A DNA stretch of 64,000 bases from Eudorina sp. 2006-703-Eu-15 (lineage: Eukaryota > Chlorophyta > Chlorophyceae > Chlamydomonadales > Volvocaceae), in NCBI GenBank assembly GCA_003117195.1, contig BDSI01000047.1, forward strand, positions 806,501 to 870,500, read 5' to 3'. Both the position numbers and the translations under genes were made by a program. Below the pieces are notes generated by a model, which made no database searches, was not told the origin of the DNA, and saw nothing but the letters and a program-made list of their open reading frames with translations. Shown piece by piece: positions 1 through 11,637 of the stretch; the first letter of the stretch is position 1, and each line of letters starts with the position of its first letter.

Positions 1-1894
1 GACACAAATTTCTATGTTTGGTCCCGGCCTGAAGTATACCGTGTTTTGTCTATCCAAGGCGTCAGGTCACTAGTAGAAATATACTGCATAACATGAAAAG
101 GTCATTTTGTGGTGGGTGCGACAAAAAGTCAGCCAGGCTGTCCATTTTGAAGCATTCTGGTGCTGGAACGCCCTATGCGCTGAGAAGCGCTCAATGCCAC
201 TTTGACAGTTGCTTACATGTATATAAAGGGTCACAATTGCGGGGTGATTGCCTTACTCCCGCTTATTTCCTGGCGCTCCGGGGCGCGTAGGGAAAGGTGC
301 CGACGCCCCCCTCTCGTCCCGCAACGCACCCGCCACCCGCACCGCGTTCCCACCCAAACGCCCCCCCCAGAAACGCCCCCCACACCCTTGCAAACAGGCC
401 AGCCCCCATCGAAAATTTAAAGCATTAAACAACACCAATGTGAACAAACTCAGTACGCCACATCTCCACTACTCATCCCCTCATTACAAGGCGTCTACAC
501 CTGCAAGCCACTAATTGCATGACGTTTACACCCGCAAGCCATTTACCAATGCACGAGCCATCCTGCCACTTGCAGTACCAAGTACCTCGGTCATTCACAC
601 GGTTACGATACACCGCCCCCCTGCTATGTCATAATGCTCAGTTGGCAAGACAACCGTGTGCATGTACGTACACTGGCCACACAATGAAATGCTGTACCTG
701 TACCATATTGTCAGGGCATGCAACCACATTGACGTCGGGCATTGCAACGCAGGCTGCGAGTTCCCGTGATCGGCGCTTCCGTGAACCTCCGTGAACTAAT
801 CCCGGTTCCTACCCTCCGCTGACGCGTGCTGAGCCTTGCTGACGCGGCGTCCCAGTTCGACAAATGCGATCAAATACAATGGAGATCGCGCATGATTGCT
901 GGCGCCGGAGGTACTGTCGGCCAGGGTCGACCCTGACACACAGTGTCGCCCGCACAGCCGGCCCGTGGGACAGGCAGGCCGCCGAACCTCGCTGGCCATC
1001 AGAAATGCTGCCAACAGTACCACCGCACCACCCCTGTGCCACCAGCGCCACCGCCATAGCAGCCACGGAAAATACCCAGCGGCCGCTTCCCTGCGTGCTT
1101 CAGTCAATGTTAACGCAGGCAACCACGGTCCCGTGGCCAGAACGAAACCCTGTGAGGTCAGCAAGCAGTGGAAGGCAGTTGTTGTTGGGTGTGATCTTCT
1201 GCTAGAGTGTTAGTATCCGGTCATCGAGCCAAGCTTTAATGTCCTCGCTCCAGGAGACCGTATGGAGCAGGGAATGGGCATTGAGAAGCTAGCCGACTAA
1301 CGATCTACCCAGGTTAGTTGGACGACGTTAAAAGCCTCAGGTTGTATTAACTTTACGACGTAATTGCTTTTCCTTTAGGCGGCATTCACATATGAAGCAG
1401 GAATCGCGCGTGCCTGAAATGAAAAAGACAAAAATGCCTCCGGCCACTGTTCACATAGAGGACGAAATTACAAATCTTTTGAGTTTCAGTTACCGTTGAT
1501 TTCATGCTCGGCCGTGGATGAAATGTACCGAGTCCGAAATTTTTGTTGCTGAAATCTGAAGCATGAAACAACAAGTGATCTGACGACTCGTATCAATCCC
1601 GTCGTCGTTTTTATAAGCAGGTTGTCTTTACGTATGCGAAGGTGGCCACATTCATTACCTTAGTTCGCAGTAATCATTTGTACCGATTGGGAATGTCGCG
1701 AGAGTAAAAGCACTTGTTTAGTGAAACATAGCGGAACTCTTAAGACGGAGCAGGACCAATACACACAAGAAGATTACGGCCCTGATCCTACCTTCACCAT
1801 TGACTGCGAAAATGATGAGGCTCAATACACGCAGCACCATCCCAGCCGTGCGGACCTTCGTGAAACGGAGGAAGCTTGCTTGGATGCCCCACAA
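1..1894. other. Intergenic DNA, no supported gene
   Basis: Only short open frames occur here, none with a recognisable motif, splice partner or codon bias like the genes to the right. The first 1.2 kb is mixed in composition with a C-rich patch near 300-420. I see nothing that supports a gene, RNA or complete mobile element. Confidence 0.5.
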
Positions 1895-2057
1895 GCCCCA
1901 ACAGGCCCCACCGCCAAGGCGGCAGGACACCTCCACACCTCAACGCACCCAACAACACACCGGGTCATGACCCCACCCAGCCAGACACCGAAGCAAGCAG
2001 AGGCGCGCAGCGGGGCAGCACTACCTAAGGGATAAAGCCCAGCACAGGGGAGGTTGC
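1895..2057 (-). mobile_element. Fragment of LINE-like repeat family, reverse orientation
   Basis: This stretch reads, on the minus strand, like the 3' part of the repeat at 2345-3190 and like the distal part of the copy at 46322-47970 (shared C-rich run around 1900-1960 and the block around 1970-2050). It lacks the GTCCGCTGTAAC 3' terminus of the other copies, so it is a truncated piece. It lies head to head with the next copy. Family membership is seen in the sequence; the LINE class is inferred. Confidence 0.6.
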
Positions 2058-2344
2058 ATGTGTGACCTGGGGTAGCCGTGTCGATACACCATCGGTCTCT
2101 CAGCGTGCAAGATCACCGTTCTGCGCGACACACACACGCTGCAGAAACAACACTCCCAAACCACCCGCCTGCGTCGGCGAAGCCTTCGTCCCACATCGCA
2201 CAAAAGAAGACATCCGTGCATGGGTTTCGGAGACAGATGATCAGTCACCACGCGCCTACGACCAACTGAAACCGCAATCAACAACCAATTGGCAAACTGA
2301 CAGCAAGCACACATCGCAAGCGGATCTCTTATCTAAACACATCG

Positions 2345-3190
2345 CCACCCGTGGAGCAAGTTGTATGGGATGTGGTGGTGTTGGCCGCGATCGCGGCCAT
2401 GGAGACTGGTCGCCGATTCATGGAGGCCACCCTGCGTCGGTCAGCACCTGGTCAGGGTCAGACGATCCGGCCGGGACCGGAATTGGCAGAGCAAGGGGAG
2501 CGGCGCGCAATCGCTGACTTTTGGGGGCGCCTTCACGGATTCGCCCAGCTGGGGCTCCCGAGACGGGGTTGGAGCTCAGTGGGCCCTTTCCACTCTTTCT
2601 TGAAAGTGGCGGGGGGAGTCTTGCGGTGTGCGGGACCTGCTCCTGATGAAGGATGAGGCGCGGGTTCCCCGCCCTCTGTCTGTTTATCGTCGGGCTCTCC
2701 GACCCGGGGTTCAAGGTGGGGACCGGGCCTACCCTCAAATTGGGTAGGAGGGAGGGCTCCCATTGGAATGTTGGTGTTTGGCCAAGTTATTTCTTATGAT
2801 GCGGGTTACCCCACTAGCGGTCGCTGGGCAGTGTCACGAGCCAGGCATGGGCCTTCCAAGACCTCGAGAGGGTGCTGCGTTGGGTGCCTCAGAGGTGGTG
2901 GTAGCTGGGTAATGGGGCGCCTGTGTGGGCAACCTCCCCTGTGCTTGGCTTTGTCTACCTCTGGGGATTATGCCCGCTGCTGTGCCTATCCCTTTGGTAG
3001 TGTTGCCCTGCTGCGCGCCTCTGCTTGCTTCGGTGTCTGACTGGGTGGGGTTATGGCCCGGTGTGTTTTCTTTGGGTGCGGCGTTGTGGTGTGGAGGTGA
3101 CCTGCCGCCTTGGCGGTGGGGCCTGCTGGGGCTTGCCCTGGTATACACCGATGATCCCGTTGTGGTCCGCTGTAACGTTCATTCATTCAT
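2345..3190 (+). mobile_element. LINE-like (non-LTR) repeat, 5'-truncated copy
   Basis: Long similarity to the minus-strand copy at 46322-47970. It ends with GTCCGCTGTAAC followed by a short ATTC-type tail (3163-3188), a tail form common at the 3' ends of non-LTR retroelements. No intact reverse transcriptase frame is present. Near 2660-2690 it keeps the uninterrupted site into which a 506-bp element has inserted in the other copy. It also lacks a stretch of about 65 bp present in the other copy around 47675-47740. Confidence 0.6.
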
Positions 3191-4044
3191 ATTGCCTGGG
3201 GCTAAGCTACGATGGGTCAGTGTGACTCCGTAAGAATTATTTCTACGCTGACAGCGTTGGTAAAGATGTTTGCGGGACGTTAGTTGCGAGCATGGCATCC
3301 TTGGCGTTTCGCCGAATCGCATCCGTCGCCTTCTCTTAAACCATGATGGATAAATAGTCACATTTAGAGGAAATGAAATATTAAAATTTTTTAGAACAGA
3401 AAAAGCTGTAAGCATAAGAAAGGGGTCCTTCCTATGCTGTCCTTATCTTGTTTCTGTCTCCACAGACGTTCGCTTCGTTCGGCAAGCATGGCACAGCTTA
3501 ATTGAGTCAACCTTCATATATTAAACTGATTGGGTCCTTGAGATATGAACAATTGCCTAGCCAGACCCAGTGACCCAGGCGTTGGAAATAGTTTGCGTCC
3601 GCGAAAATGATATGTGAACGCATCCTGAGTTAATAACTCAGTACGACACCTTTCTGGTTCATGCATCATTTCCGGCTCGTTTTTTTCAGCTTCATATATG
3701 AATGCCGCCTTACGGTCTTCTTTGCATGTATTATCAGTTCATGTTTCCGTCCATGTGCTTCTTTGCTCGTTCAATTGGCCGTACAAGCTTGAGAAGCTTG
3801 CAACACCATAGAAAGTACGTCAAAATCTTGTTCTGATCGTTATGTTTTGTAGATAACGAGCAATTTGTACTGTCTTACTTTTCTTCCATTCGCTGTAGCG
3901 AGAAACTTCATTTTCCATTCACGTCTGCAGTGATCAGCATACGACGAACATATGTTATGGTTTCGTGCATATATAGTATCTTAATAGCAACGTGTCAGAG
4001 CAAAGTGACGGGCTTGCGCCGGTGACAGCGCGGCCCGAAGAAGA
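3191..4044. other. Upstream region of PF20 gene
   Basis: About 850 bp with no coding signal. It should contain the promoter and 5' untranslated region of the PF20 homologue starting at 4045. The base composition is closer to AT/GC balance than the exons that follow. No TATA box or other element could be assigned with confidence. Confidence 0.4.
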
Positions 4045-7000
4045 ATGGCGGAGCCTGGGCTAGACACTCTTCGTATTGAAGATTCAGATGATGACTTCAA
4101 GTATGAGGAGGTTGATGTCATGAGGTAAGGTATCAATTCTTTCCGGGGCCCAAGGCGCATGTTCGATGCCCAGTTCTACGTCGTTTTGCAGTGATGGCGA
4201 GGATGATGCTAGCGAGGACCTCGATGCAGCCCTGCGAAAACTTCAGGCGTTCACAGCCAAGGTAGTACGCGCATTCGCCTTTGTCTGGTCATGCCGCATC
4301 GCTATGAACTCGCATGGATCAAACTCGATTTCACGGATGCTGAATGCAGGAGACCTCGACAGCACGTACACGGGCGCAAGAGGCACAGCCTGGGCAGGTG
4401 GTTAAAAAGCCGGAGGTCATCGACGACTTCTTGCGGAACTTCTTTATCAAAATGGGTTTATCTCGCACGTGTGAATGTTTTGAGGCGGAGTGGTACGAGC
4501 TTAAAGCGACGGGGCGTCTGGATAGCTCGACAACCGTGCCTGACGTCTACCTGCGGAACGCGGTGAGCCCAGGCAGCCCCGAGTGCCCACCCCACCACAC
4601 GCACCCTCACTCTGTCCAGAAAACATTGCGTCCACCGTGCGCATGGTCCATGACCACGCGGCCGATATGGCACTTGCGCCCGCCAAAGCGCCGGGGCCCC
4701 GGTTGGTCCCAGGCGACCCACCTGGCCGCGCAAGTTGGTTGGCGGATTGGCCGAGACCGATGAGCTAGGCGGTTCTTAATCCGCATGACCCGGGGGTCCT
4801 GACAACAACTTGGTTAAGAGCTCATGGGGAATGCCGAGCAGGGGCTTGGTTGATGCCCCTTGCCAAAATCCCCGGTGCATGTGGCCCCTGGCTATGCCAG
4901 TGAAGACCAAGCCAGCCGTCACTGGCATATCCACGGGTCCCCATACCAGCCGCATTCTGTCGGGGGACATCCTCAACAGCAGTCGGCCTGCTCCCGGCGT
5001 AACGGGGCGGTGATAGGTTGCCAGAGCACAGCACCTCAGCCGGTGTTGTTAAACCGAGCGGGAGGTCGAAACGCCGCCTCCCAGAAGGCGTGCGAATGAT
5101 CTGGGTCGCAGTAGATTTGGGTCGTCGACCAGGTGGCCCGTCCAGCCTTCCATTGGAAACGGCATTAATGGAGGGACGACGCGTAGACTCCCGGGGGGAG
5201 GGTGTGTTTGTGTGACTGCGGGCGAACGGCTGGGCGTGGTTGGTCTCGACGGCCTGCTATCAGGGCGGGGACGTCCCTGGAGACGGCAGCTCTGGAAGTC
5301 GCTTCCACTCAACACACGCGCTGCCTACTGCTGGCGCAATGGGTTGTGAGAGGAGACCCCCGGAGCTTGCGCGGGCATGCGGCAGTTCCCAGCGCTTACG
5401 CCCAACCGGCCCGGCGCAGCTGATCTCGTTTGTCAGGGGGGATTGCTGAGCGGCACGATCCCGGCGAATGTAGCGCCTGCTGCGCGCCCGCATACGGCGG
5501 GTCTGGTCGGTCCCATTACACCTTCGGTAACAGCCTGCGTCCCGGGGCCGCACCAGGGGCATCAACGGGAGCGTGGACGGCGTTTTCAATGGCGGCCCAG
5601 CGGGGGCTCTTCCACCGCTATGCCGCCACCATCCGGGTGATCACCTCTCGCGCGTCTACCAGGTGTTGATCCAGGGGGCCATCGCCCATGGGCGCGTACG
5701 CCGTGTCGACCCCACCCGGGCCAGCCGCCCTGCATCTCCTGACCTGCGCATCCATGCCCTCATATGACTGGTGTCGCACGGTGTACTTGCAATCCACCAG
5801 CACCAACCCTACCGTTGTCCTGTGCCCCCCCGCGGCAACCCTGGCGCTGTCAGGAGCTGGAGGACGAGGTGGCGGGTCTGCGGCGGGAGCTGACGGAGGC
5901 AAAATCCATCGCCTCGCGGGCCAGTGCCACCTGGGACAAGTTCCGGAAGGAGCGCGATTTCCACCGGATGCACCACAAGAGGGTGGCGCAGGTGCGCTCT
6001 TGCGATGCGACGGCTGCCGTGCGTGGGTGGTGGTGGTCGTGTTGGAGGGTTGCACGCGCGTACGGCTGGCGGTAGTGGTGCTGCTGCTTGTGGTGTTGCT
6101 GATGGTGAACTGTGCCGGGGAGTTAAAGGTTCCATGTGTGCGCCGCGAGGATACCCGCCCATTGTATGCCTACACGGGGTGGACGGGATTCGTCGGGTGC
6201 GTACCTTAGGCACGTCACATCCCCCATGACGCGGCCGAGCGCCTTGGGACAGTCAGCTTTGCGCTGTACGGCGCTGTGGAGATGAGTCCAGCTGCTTGTG
6301 GCTTCACGAGCCTTTGGCAGGACCTGTGCGGTTGGGGCTCCCGCGCCCCTCCACGCGATGACCAGCCAGTAATAGGCCACCGGTCCGTGCCGCTGTTTCT
6401 CTTGGTGCCTGTCGTCGTCGCATTGCCGTCATGTTCCTGTCCCAAATAAATGCATGTCGGCGCTGTCGCTTGACTGCGTCGCCCGCGCTTGACATATAGG
6501 CAACGAAGAAAGCGGGGGCTTGACTGGCTTGACTGCGCTCGACTTGATCGCCAGATGTCTCTGTGTTGGCTGTGCAGGAGAAGAACAAGCTGCTCACAGA
6601 CCTGCGGCGGCTCAAGGAGCACTACGCCAAGTACGAGCCCACTATCCTGGAGCTTAAGAAGAAGTACGAGACGCTGATGAAGGAGAAGATGATGGCCTGC
6701 CTGGAGCGGGACAAGCTTTTGGCCAAGGTATGGCCGGTGGGCGGGGCGGGAGGCCGTGGGCCGGTGGGCGGAGCCGTGGCTCGGAGCGCGGGTCCGCGCT
6801 TGGGTCGACTGGCGATAGCGGAAGGTAAGCGATAACGGGGCCCCGTGGGCAGATCGATGGGAGCCAGCGGATGTAAGGATTGCGCGTGGGCTTGTGGAAG
6901 GCTGTTGGGGGAGAGCGCCTCGGCCTTCGTGTATGGCGGCCGTGTGCAAACCCGGTGTGTGAATCCCGTCGTACGCATTCTGTACGGCAGGTGGAGACGC

Positions 7001-10000
7001 TCGAGGCCGCCAACGCCAATGCGCTGGCCGCCGTCGCCGCGGAACGCAGCTTCGGCGGCGGCAGCGTTTCCAGCGTCGGCCGTGCCACCAACGGCGCCGC
7101 AGCCGCGGCAGCAGCCGCCGATGGCCCAGCCTCCGGCGGCGCCGCAGCCGCCAACGCGATGGGTCGCTCCGGCGCCACGACATCCGCGGGGCCGCGCAGC
7201 GGCTGGGCGTCCCTCAACGCCCCGCCGCGTCGGAACCCGTATGCTGACATGGAGTTCCCGGCAGCGCCCGTCAAGATGCTGTCCCTCAACAAGACCTTCA
7301 AGGGGCACCTGCTGTCGGTGGCCAACATGGCCCTGCACCCCACCAAGCCCATCCTGGTTACGGCGTCAGACGATAAAACATGGAAGATGTGGCACATGCC
7401 AGGTGATGACGGCGCTGCGGGCATGGGCGCATGGCGTGGTGCTGCTGCTGTCAAGGTTGCCAGGGGATGGGGGCGGCTCCCAGGACGTAGATAAGGTTGC
7501 GGCGTGTCTGATGGCTATCAATGCACAGCGCAACTCGCAAAGCGGCAGCGCGCGTAATGTTCTCGAGACCCAGGACACCGTTCCATGGGATGCGCATTAC
7601 TACTGTCGTACGTACGTACATGCACCGCACGAGGATGCATGCCGCACGGCTGCGGTGGCGCGGCTGTCGGGGGCCCTGGGCGGCGCCGCGTCCGTGCGTC
7701 TTTGGACAGATTGTGTTGACATATCTTGAGGCAGATCCGGCCCCGCCACCCAATGCCTGCCGTGACTGTCAGGTGGTGACTTGATCATGTGCGGCGAGGG
7801 GCACAAGGACTGGGTGGCGGGCGTGGACTTCCACCCCGGGGGCACCTGCCTGGCCTCGGGCAGCGGCGACTCCACCGTCAAGATCTGGGACTTCGAGAAG
7901 CAACGGTGCACCACCACCTTCACAGACCACAAGCAGGTCGGCGCCGGGAGCCGGGGGCGGTGTGGGGGGTTGCATCTTCACGCACACCTCGGTTCATGTG
8001 TGGAGCGGTTAGTTTGTAGCAAAATTTGTAGCAGACGTAGAGTGTGCATGCGTGCATATTATACAACGTTAAGGTGTACATTGGCCTCTTGATGACGCGC
8101 ACTGGAGCTGCACTGCACAGAATGTCAGGTTGCGATGAGGGCATGGAATGTGATGGCAATCGCTTGCGGGCAAAGCTTCTTTCTTCCCGCGACCTGATTG
8201 AGTCTGGTGCCGCTAAGTACGAGGAGGCATCGCTCGCTCGCCGGGGCCGGCGACGCTCGCCGCCCCACCGGCTGCGCCTCACCGTGCGGGTGTTGTGTCT
8301 ACTCATCTCACTCACGCTGCCGCTGCCCAACCCCAACCCCAACCCCAACCCAGGCCATCTGGTCCGTCCGCTTCCACCACCTGGGGGAGGTGGTGGCGTC
8401 CGGCAGCTTGGATCACACGGTGAGCGGTTGGGACCGTTGGGTCCAGCTGGGGGTTGCGAGGATGGGTAGGCAACGGGTTTCCAGGTTTGCTTTTCACGGT
8501 GGGGAGGATGGCGCGCCCGTTGACACACTGAGCCCAATCTTATGTGCCAGTCTCCAGTTTTCACCTGCCTCGCCCGCGGTTGTATAAGAAAAACACCCGC
8601 ACCGCGCGCCTTCACGTCTGTCTGGGGACATCGGCTCGCACGCGGCAGCTCGCCCGCGGTCACGTGTCTCGATGCTCGAGGCCCGTGCCTCCCAAATTCA
8701 CCCTACCGCACTCGCGGACGCACCCCGCGCGGCCCGCAGGTGAGGTTGTGGGACCTCCCCGCCTCCAAGTGCCGCATGGCCCTCCGCGGCCACGTGGACT
8801 CCGTGAACGAGGTGGCCTGGATGCCCTTCACGTCCTCCCTCGCCACCGCCTCCTCCGATAAGACCGTTTCCATCTGGGACGCCCGCGCGGGGCTGTGCAC
8901 ACAGGTGGGGGGCTGGCTGGGTGGCTGGGTGGGGGGCTCGGTGGGGAGCTGGGCGGGTGGCTGGGTCGAGGCGTCTCTAAGGGGGTTCGCAAGTTGGGTA
9001 GATGGGTTCGCTGAATCGGGTGGACGCGCACAGGCGTCGGTCGGACCGGGGTTCCGCCGGTCTCTTCCGGCGGATTGCCATTGTCGATCCCGTGTCCTCC
9101 TTGCGCAGTTGCGTTGCGTTACTGACTTGCTATGAAGACCTCGGAACTGTTCCTCTCTGGCCTCAACGCGCGCTTTCCGCTGAACCGTCGCTCTGGTAGC
9201 AGCACAGTTTGAGAAACGTCTACCAATTTCCTATACCCCACTCACTGTCTTTGTCCTGCCCGGCAGACGTACTACGGCCACCAGAACAGCTGTAACGCCG
9301 TGACGTTCAACATCCTGGGCACCACGCTGGCTTCCACGGACGCGGACGGCGTGGTCAAGCTGTGGGACACCCGCATGACGGCGGAGATACGGACCATCAA
9401 CACAGGTACAGTACATCACTCGCACCTCCAACGGCATCCCATATTCTCATTGCACCCCACGGCCGGTGCCCCCGCCGCGCCGCGCGTTAACGCGGCCCGC
9501 ACCCAGGCACGAGCCAAGCCCCCACCACCACCCGCCCCTGGGTTCGTTCTTCGGGTCTATTTCTTTTTTCAATTTAACCACCCGCCCCCACCCGCCTGTG
9601 CGGGAGTATTCGTCGCCGAGCTGGGTGTTTAGGTAAGAGACCCGAGCTGGGTGTGTCTGGGCGGTTGTAACCCCCACCCGCCCCGCCGTTCCTTGCGCCC
9701 GCCGTTCCTCTCAGGGAAGCACCCCGCCAACAAGGCGGCCTTCGACCGCTCCGGGCACATCCTGGCGGTGGCGTGCGACGACGGGCGGATCCGGGCGTAC
9801 ACCACCTCAGATGGCGTCCTCCAGGTGGGAGGTCACAGTGACCCGCGGGTCGTTCCATCCCACAACAAGGAAAGCACCGCCTCGCCCCACACTCCCTTCG
9901 CCCTGTACTCTGCGCATGCATATCATGTTTGTTGTTCGCACGCCTTCACTGCCGCCGTATCATTCCTCACATAGACGCATGTTTGAGGACGGAAGCAAGC

Positions 10001-10335
10001 CACAAACCCAGAAGCAGGATCAGGGCCCTTGTCATGGGACTTATTTGGGAGTCCGAGGGCCCGGGTCGCAAGTGCCTTCCTTTTCAGGATGCACAAGATT
10101 GCAGTATGCGATGCGGGTGCGGGTTCGGTATCAGAGGGTTACGCCCGTTGGTAGATCACACGGTGTCGCTGCAGTCCTTGCGACCCCTCCGCGCACCGCC
10201 CGCCCGCTGGCCTGTCCGCCACCGCAGGCGGAGCTGACGGGGCACGAGGACGCTGTGCAGGCTGTGATCTTCGACCCAGCTGGCCAGTACCTCATGTCGT
10301 GCGGCTCGGACAACACGTTCCGCGTCTGGTCCTGA
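4045..10335 (+). CDS. PF20: PF20/SPAG16, axonemal central-pair WD40 protein
   Basis: In flagellated algae PF20 sits on the bridge between the two central-pair microtubules and is needed for motility; the animal orthologue is SPAG16. Twelve exons join in frame: 4045-4124, 4192-4261, 4350-4562, 5854-5991, 6578-6727, 6991-7402, 7773-7936, 8354-8419, 8740-8904, 9267-9405, 9715-9824, 10228-10335. They sum to 1,815 nt (604 residues), close to the Chlamydomonas protein. The acidic N-terminus (residues 1-50) is followed by a charged coiled-coil region (about 55-235), an Ala/Gly-rich hinge, and WD40 repeats from about residue 313 to the end, with repeated GH...WD signatures (for example TASDDKTWKMW, GSGDSTVKIWD, STDADGVVKLWD). 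All introns are GT-AG. The start is the first Met of the acidic exon. The gene is complete and shows no disruption. Intron 3 is unusually long (1,291 bp). Confidence 0.95.
4563..5853 (+). other. Long third intron of PF20
   Basis: A 1,291-bp GT-AG intron, far longer than the other introns of the gene. Open frames inside it show no family motif. The length suggests an old insertion, but I could not delimit terminal repeats or a target duplication. Confidence 0.5.
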
Positions 10336-11637
10336 GAGCGGCCCGCACGTGCGCACGTGGTTACTGTTGGGTCCGTCACGCTTGAGTGTGTGTATATGTG
10401 TATATGCGTTGTGCTACCCGGCTGGAAGGGGGGAGGAGTGCGCGGCCCGATCACCTGTGTATCATCCACCCGCGCGAGCCGACGCACGGGTGGCGCGCGT
10501 CCCCATCGCCCGTGTCTCACCACCCACACGAGCTGATCCGCGTCCGGTATCTTGGCTGTGGGGCCACCTTCCGGCCGCCCGATAGTGTGTTCGTACGGGC
10601 CGTAATGCGAGGACGTTCAGCATCCCGCGAGAGGCCCCCCACTGCTAACCCCTATCCATCACCGGGCAGTGCGCACAACCGGATCCATGCGTGCGTGCGG
10701 TCAAAGCCCTGGCAGCAGCCGCGCGTCGCGCTGTGCATCGCTCTCGAGCCTAATCATTGGGCACTCTGCCGTGGCGCTGGCCTTTGCCTGTTCAGGGCCT
10801 GCTGGGAAAGGCCCGCAGAGCCACTGCACATGGACTTGGAGGAGAGATCGGGTTTGGCCCGTGTCGTTTCGTGAGAGGAGCTCAATTGATTGCGTGTCGG
10901 GAGGGTACGGATGTGGGCTAGGACTCAGACTAAGGGCTCGAAGCCTTTTGAAGGTGGTCTCCCGGCCGTCCCCCGATTAGAGTGTCGTGAAGGCCACTAG
11001 CGTGGCGACGAGCACGGCGTCAATTCCGCCGACAGGAGTGGTACGCTTGGTCCGTGTCGTTTGCTGTGCAGGGGATTGTGAGCAGAGATGTTTTTGGCAT
11101 TTGCTGGTTGCATGCATCGTTGGGCATGGCACGCGCAGGCAGGCGGAGGGGCGAAGAGCAGACGAACGTGGTGGTCCGTGACTGCGTGTTGCAAGCGGTT
11201 TTGCCTTGCCTTCACCAGTCCTGCCGTCTTTCGAACTTTTGGAGGGGATCTGTGGGGTTTGCTGCTCACAGTCCAAAGACCTGTAACCAGCACTCACCGA
11301 ACCAGACGTAAACCTGCAATGCAAGCCTAGCAGGCCACGACACCGTGCAGGTCAAACCTTCTTACCAATGGAGCAAGGTCAACCCTCCTGGCCTTTATGT
11401 ACGTATTGCTGTCCGGCAAGATGGGGGCCGTTGCCGTGCGCAGCTTCGCGCCAACGTCTTGTTGGGTGGACTTGCTACTTCTAATGAGAGCTTCCAAGCA
11501 TTCGGTTATAAACGACACAACTACTTCCTTTTGCGCGTTGGCGCTCTTGTGTTCCCCCTTCCTCTTGCAACTTGCATAACATACGTTACACATGAGTTGA
11601 AATAATACACGGTTGCTATTTTATTTGTAGCTGTAAA
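10336..11637. other. Spacer between PF20 and NOT3 genes
   Basis: A 1.3-kb interval between two genes on the same strand. It should contain the PF20 3' untranslated region and the NOT3 promoter and leader. No further coding exon was recognised. Confidence 0.5.
11282..11286 (+). promoter_or_regulatory. Candidate TGTAA poly(A) signal for PF20
   Basis: TGTAA is the usual poly(A) signal in chlamydomonadalean algae. This is the first one I found after the PF20 stop, about 950 nt downstream. That distance is long, so the assignment is tentative. Confidence 0.35.

Noticed and set aside
6215..7454. Minus-strand frames of 238-322 codons opposite PF20
   Set aside because: Shadows of the Ala/Gly-rich PF20 exon 6 and its flanks; Arg/Pro-rich with no family signature.
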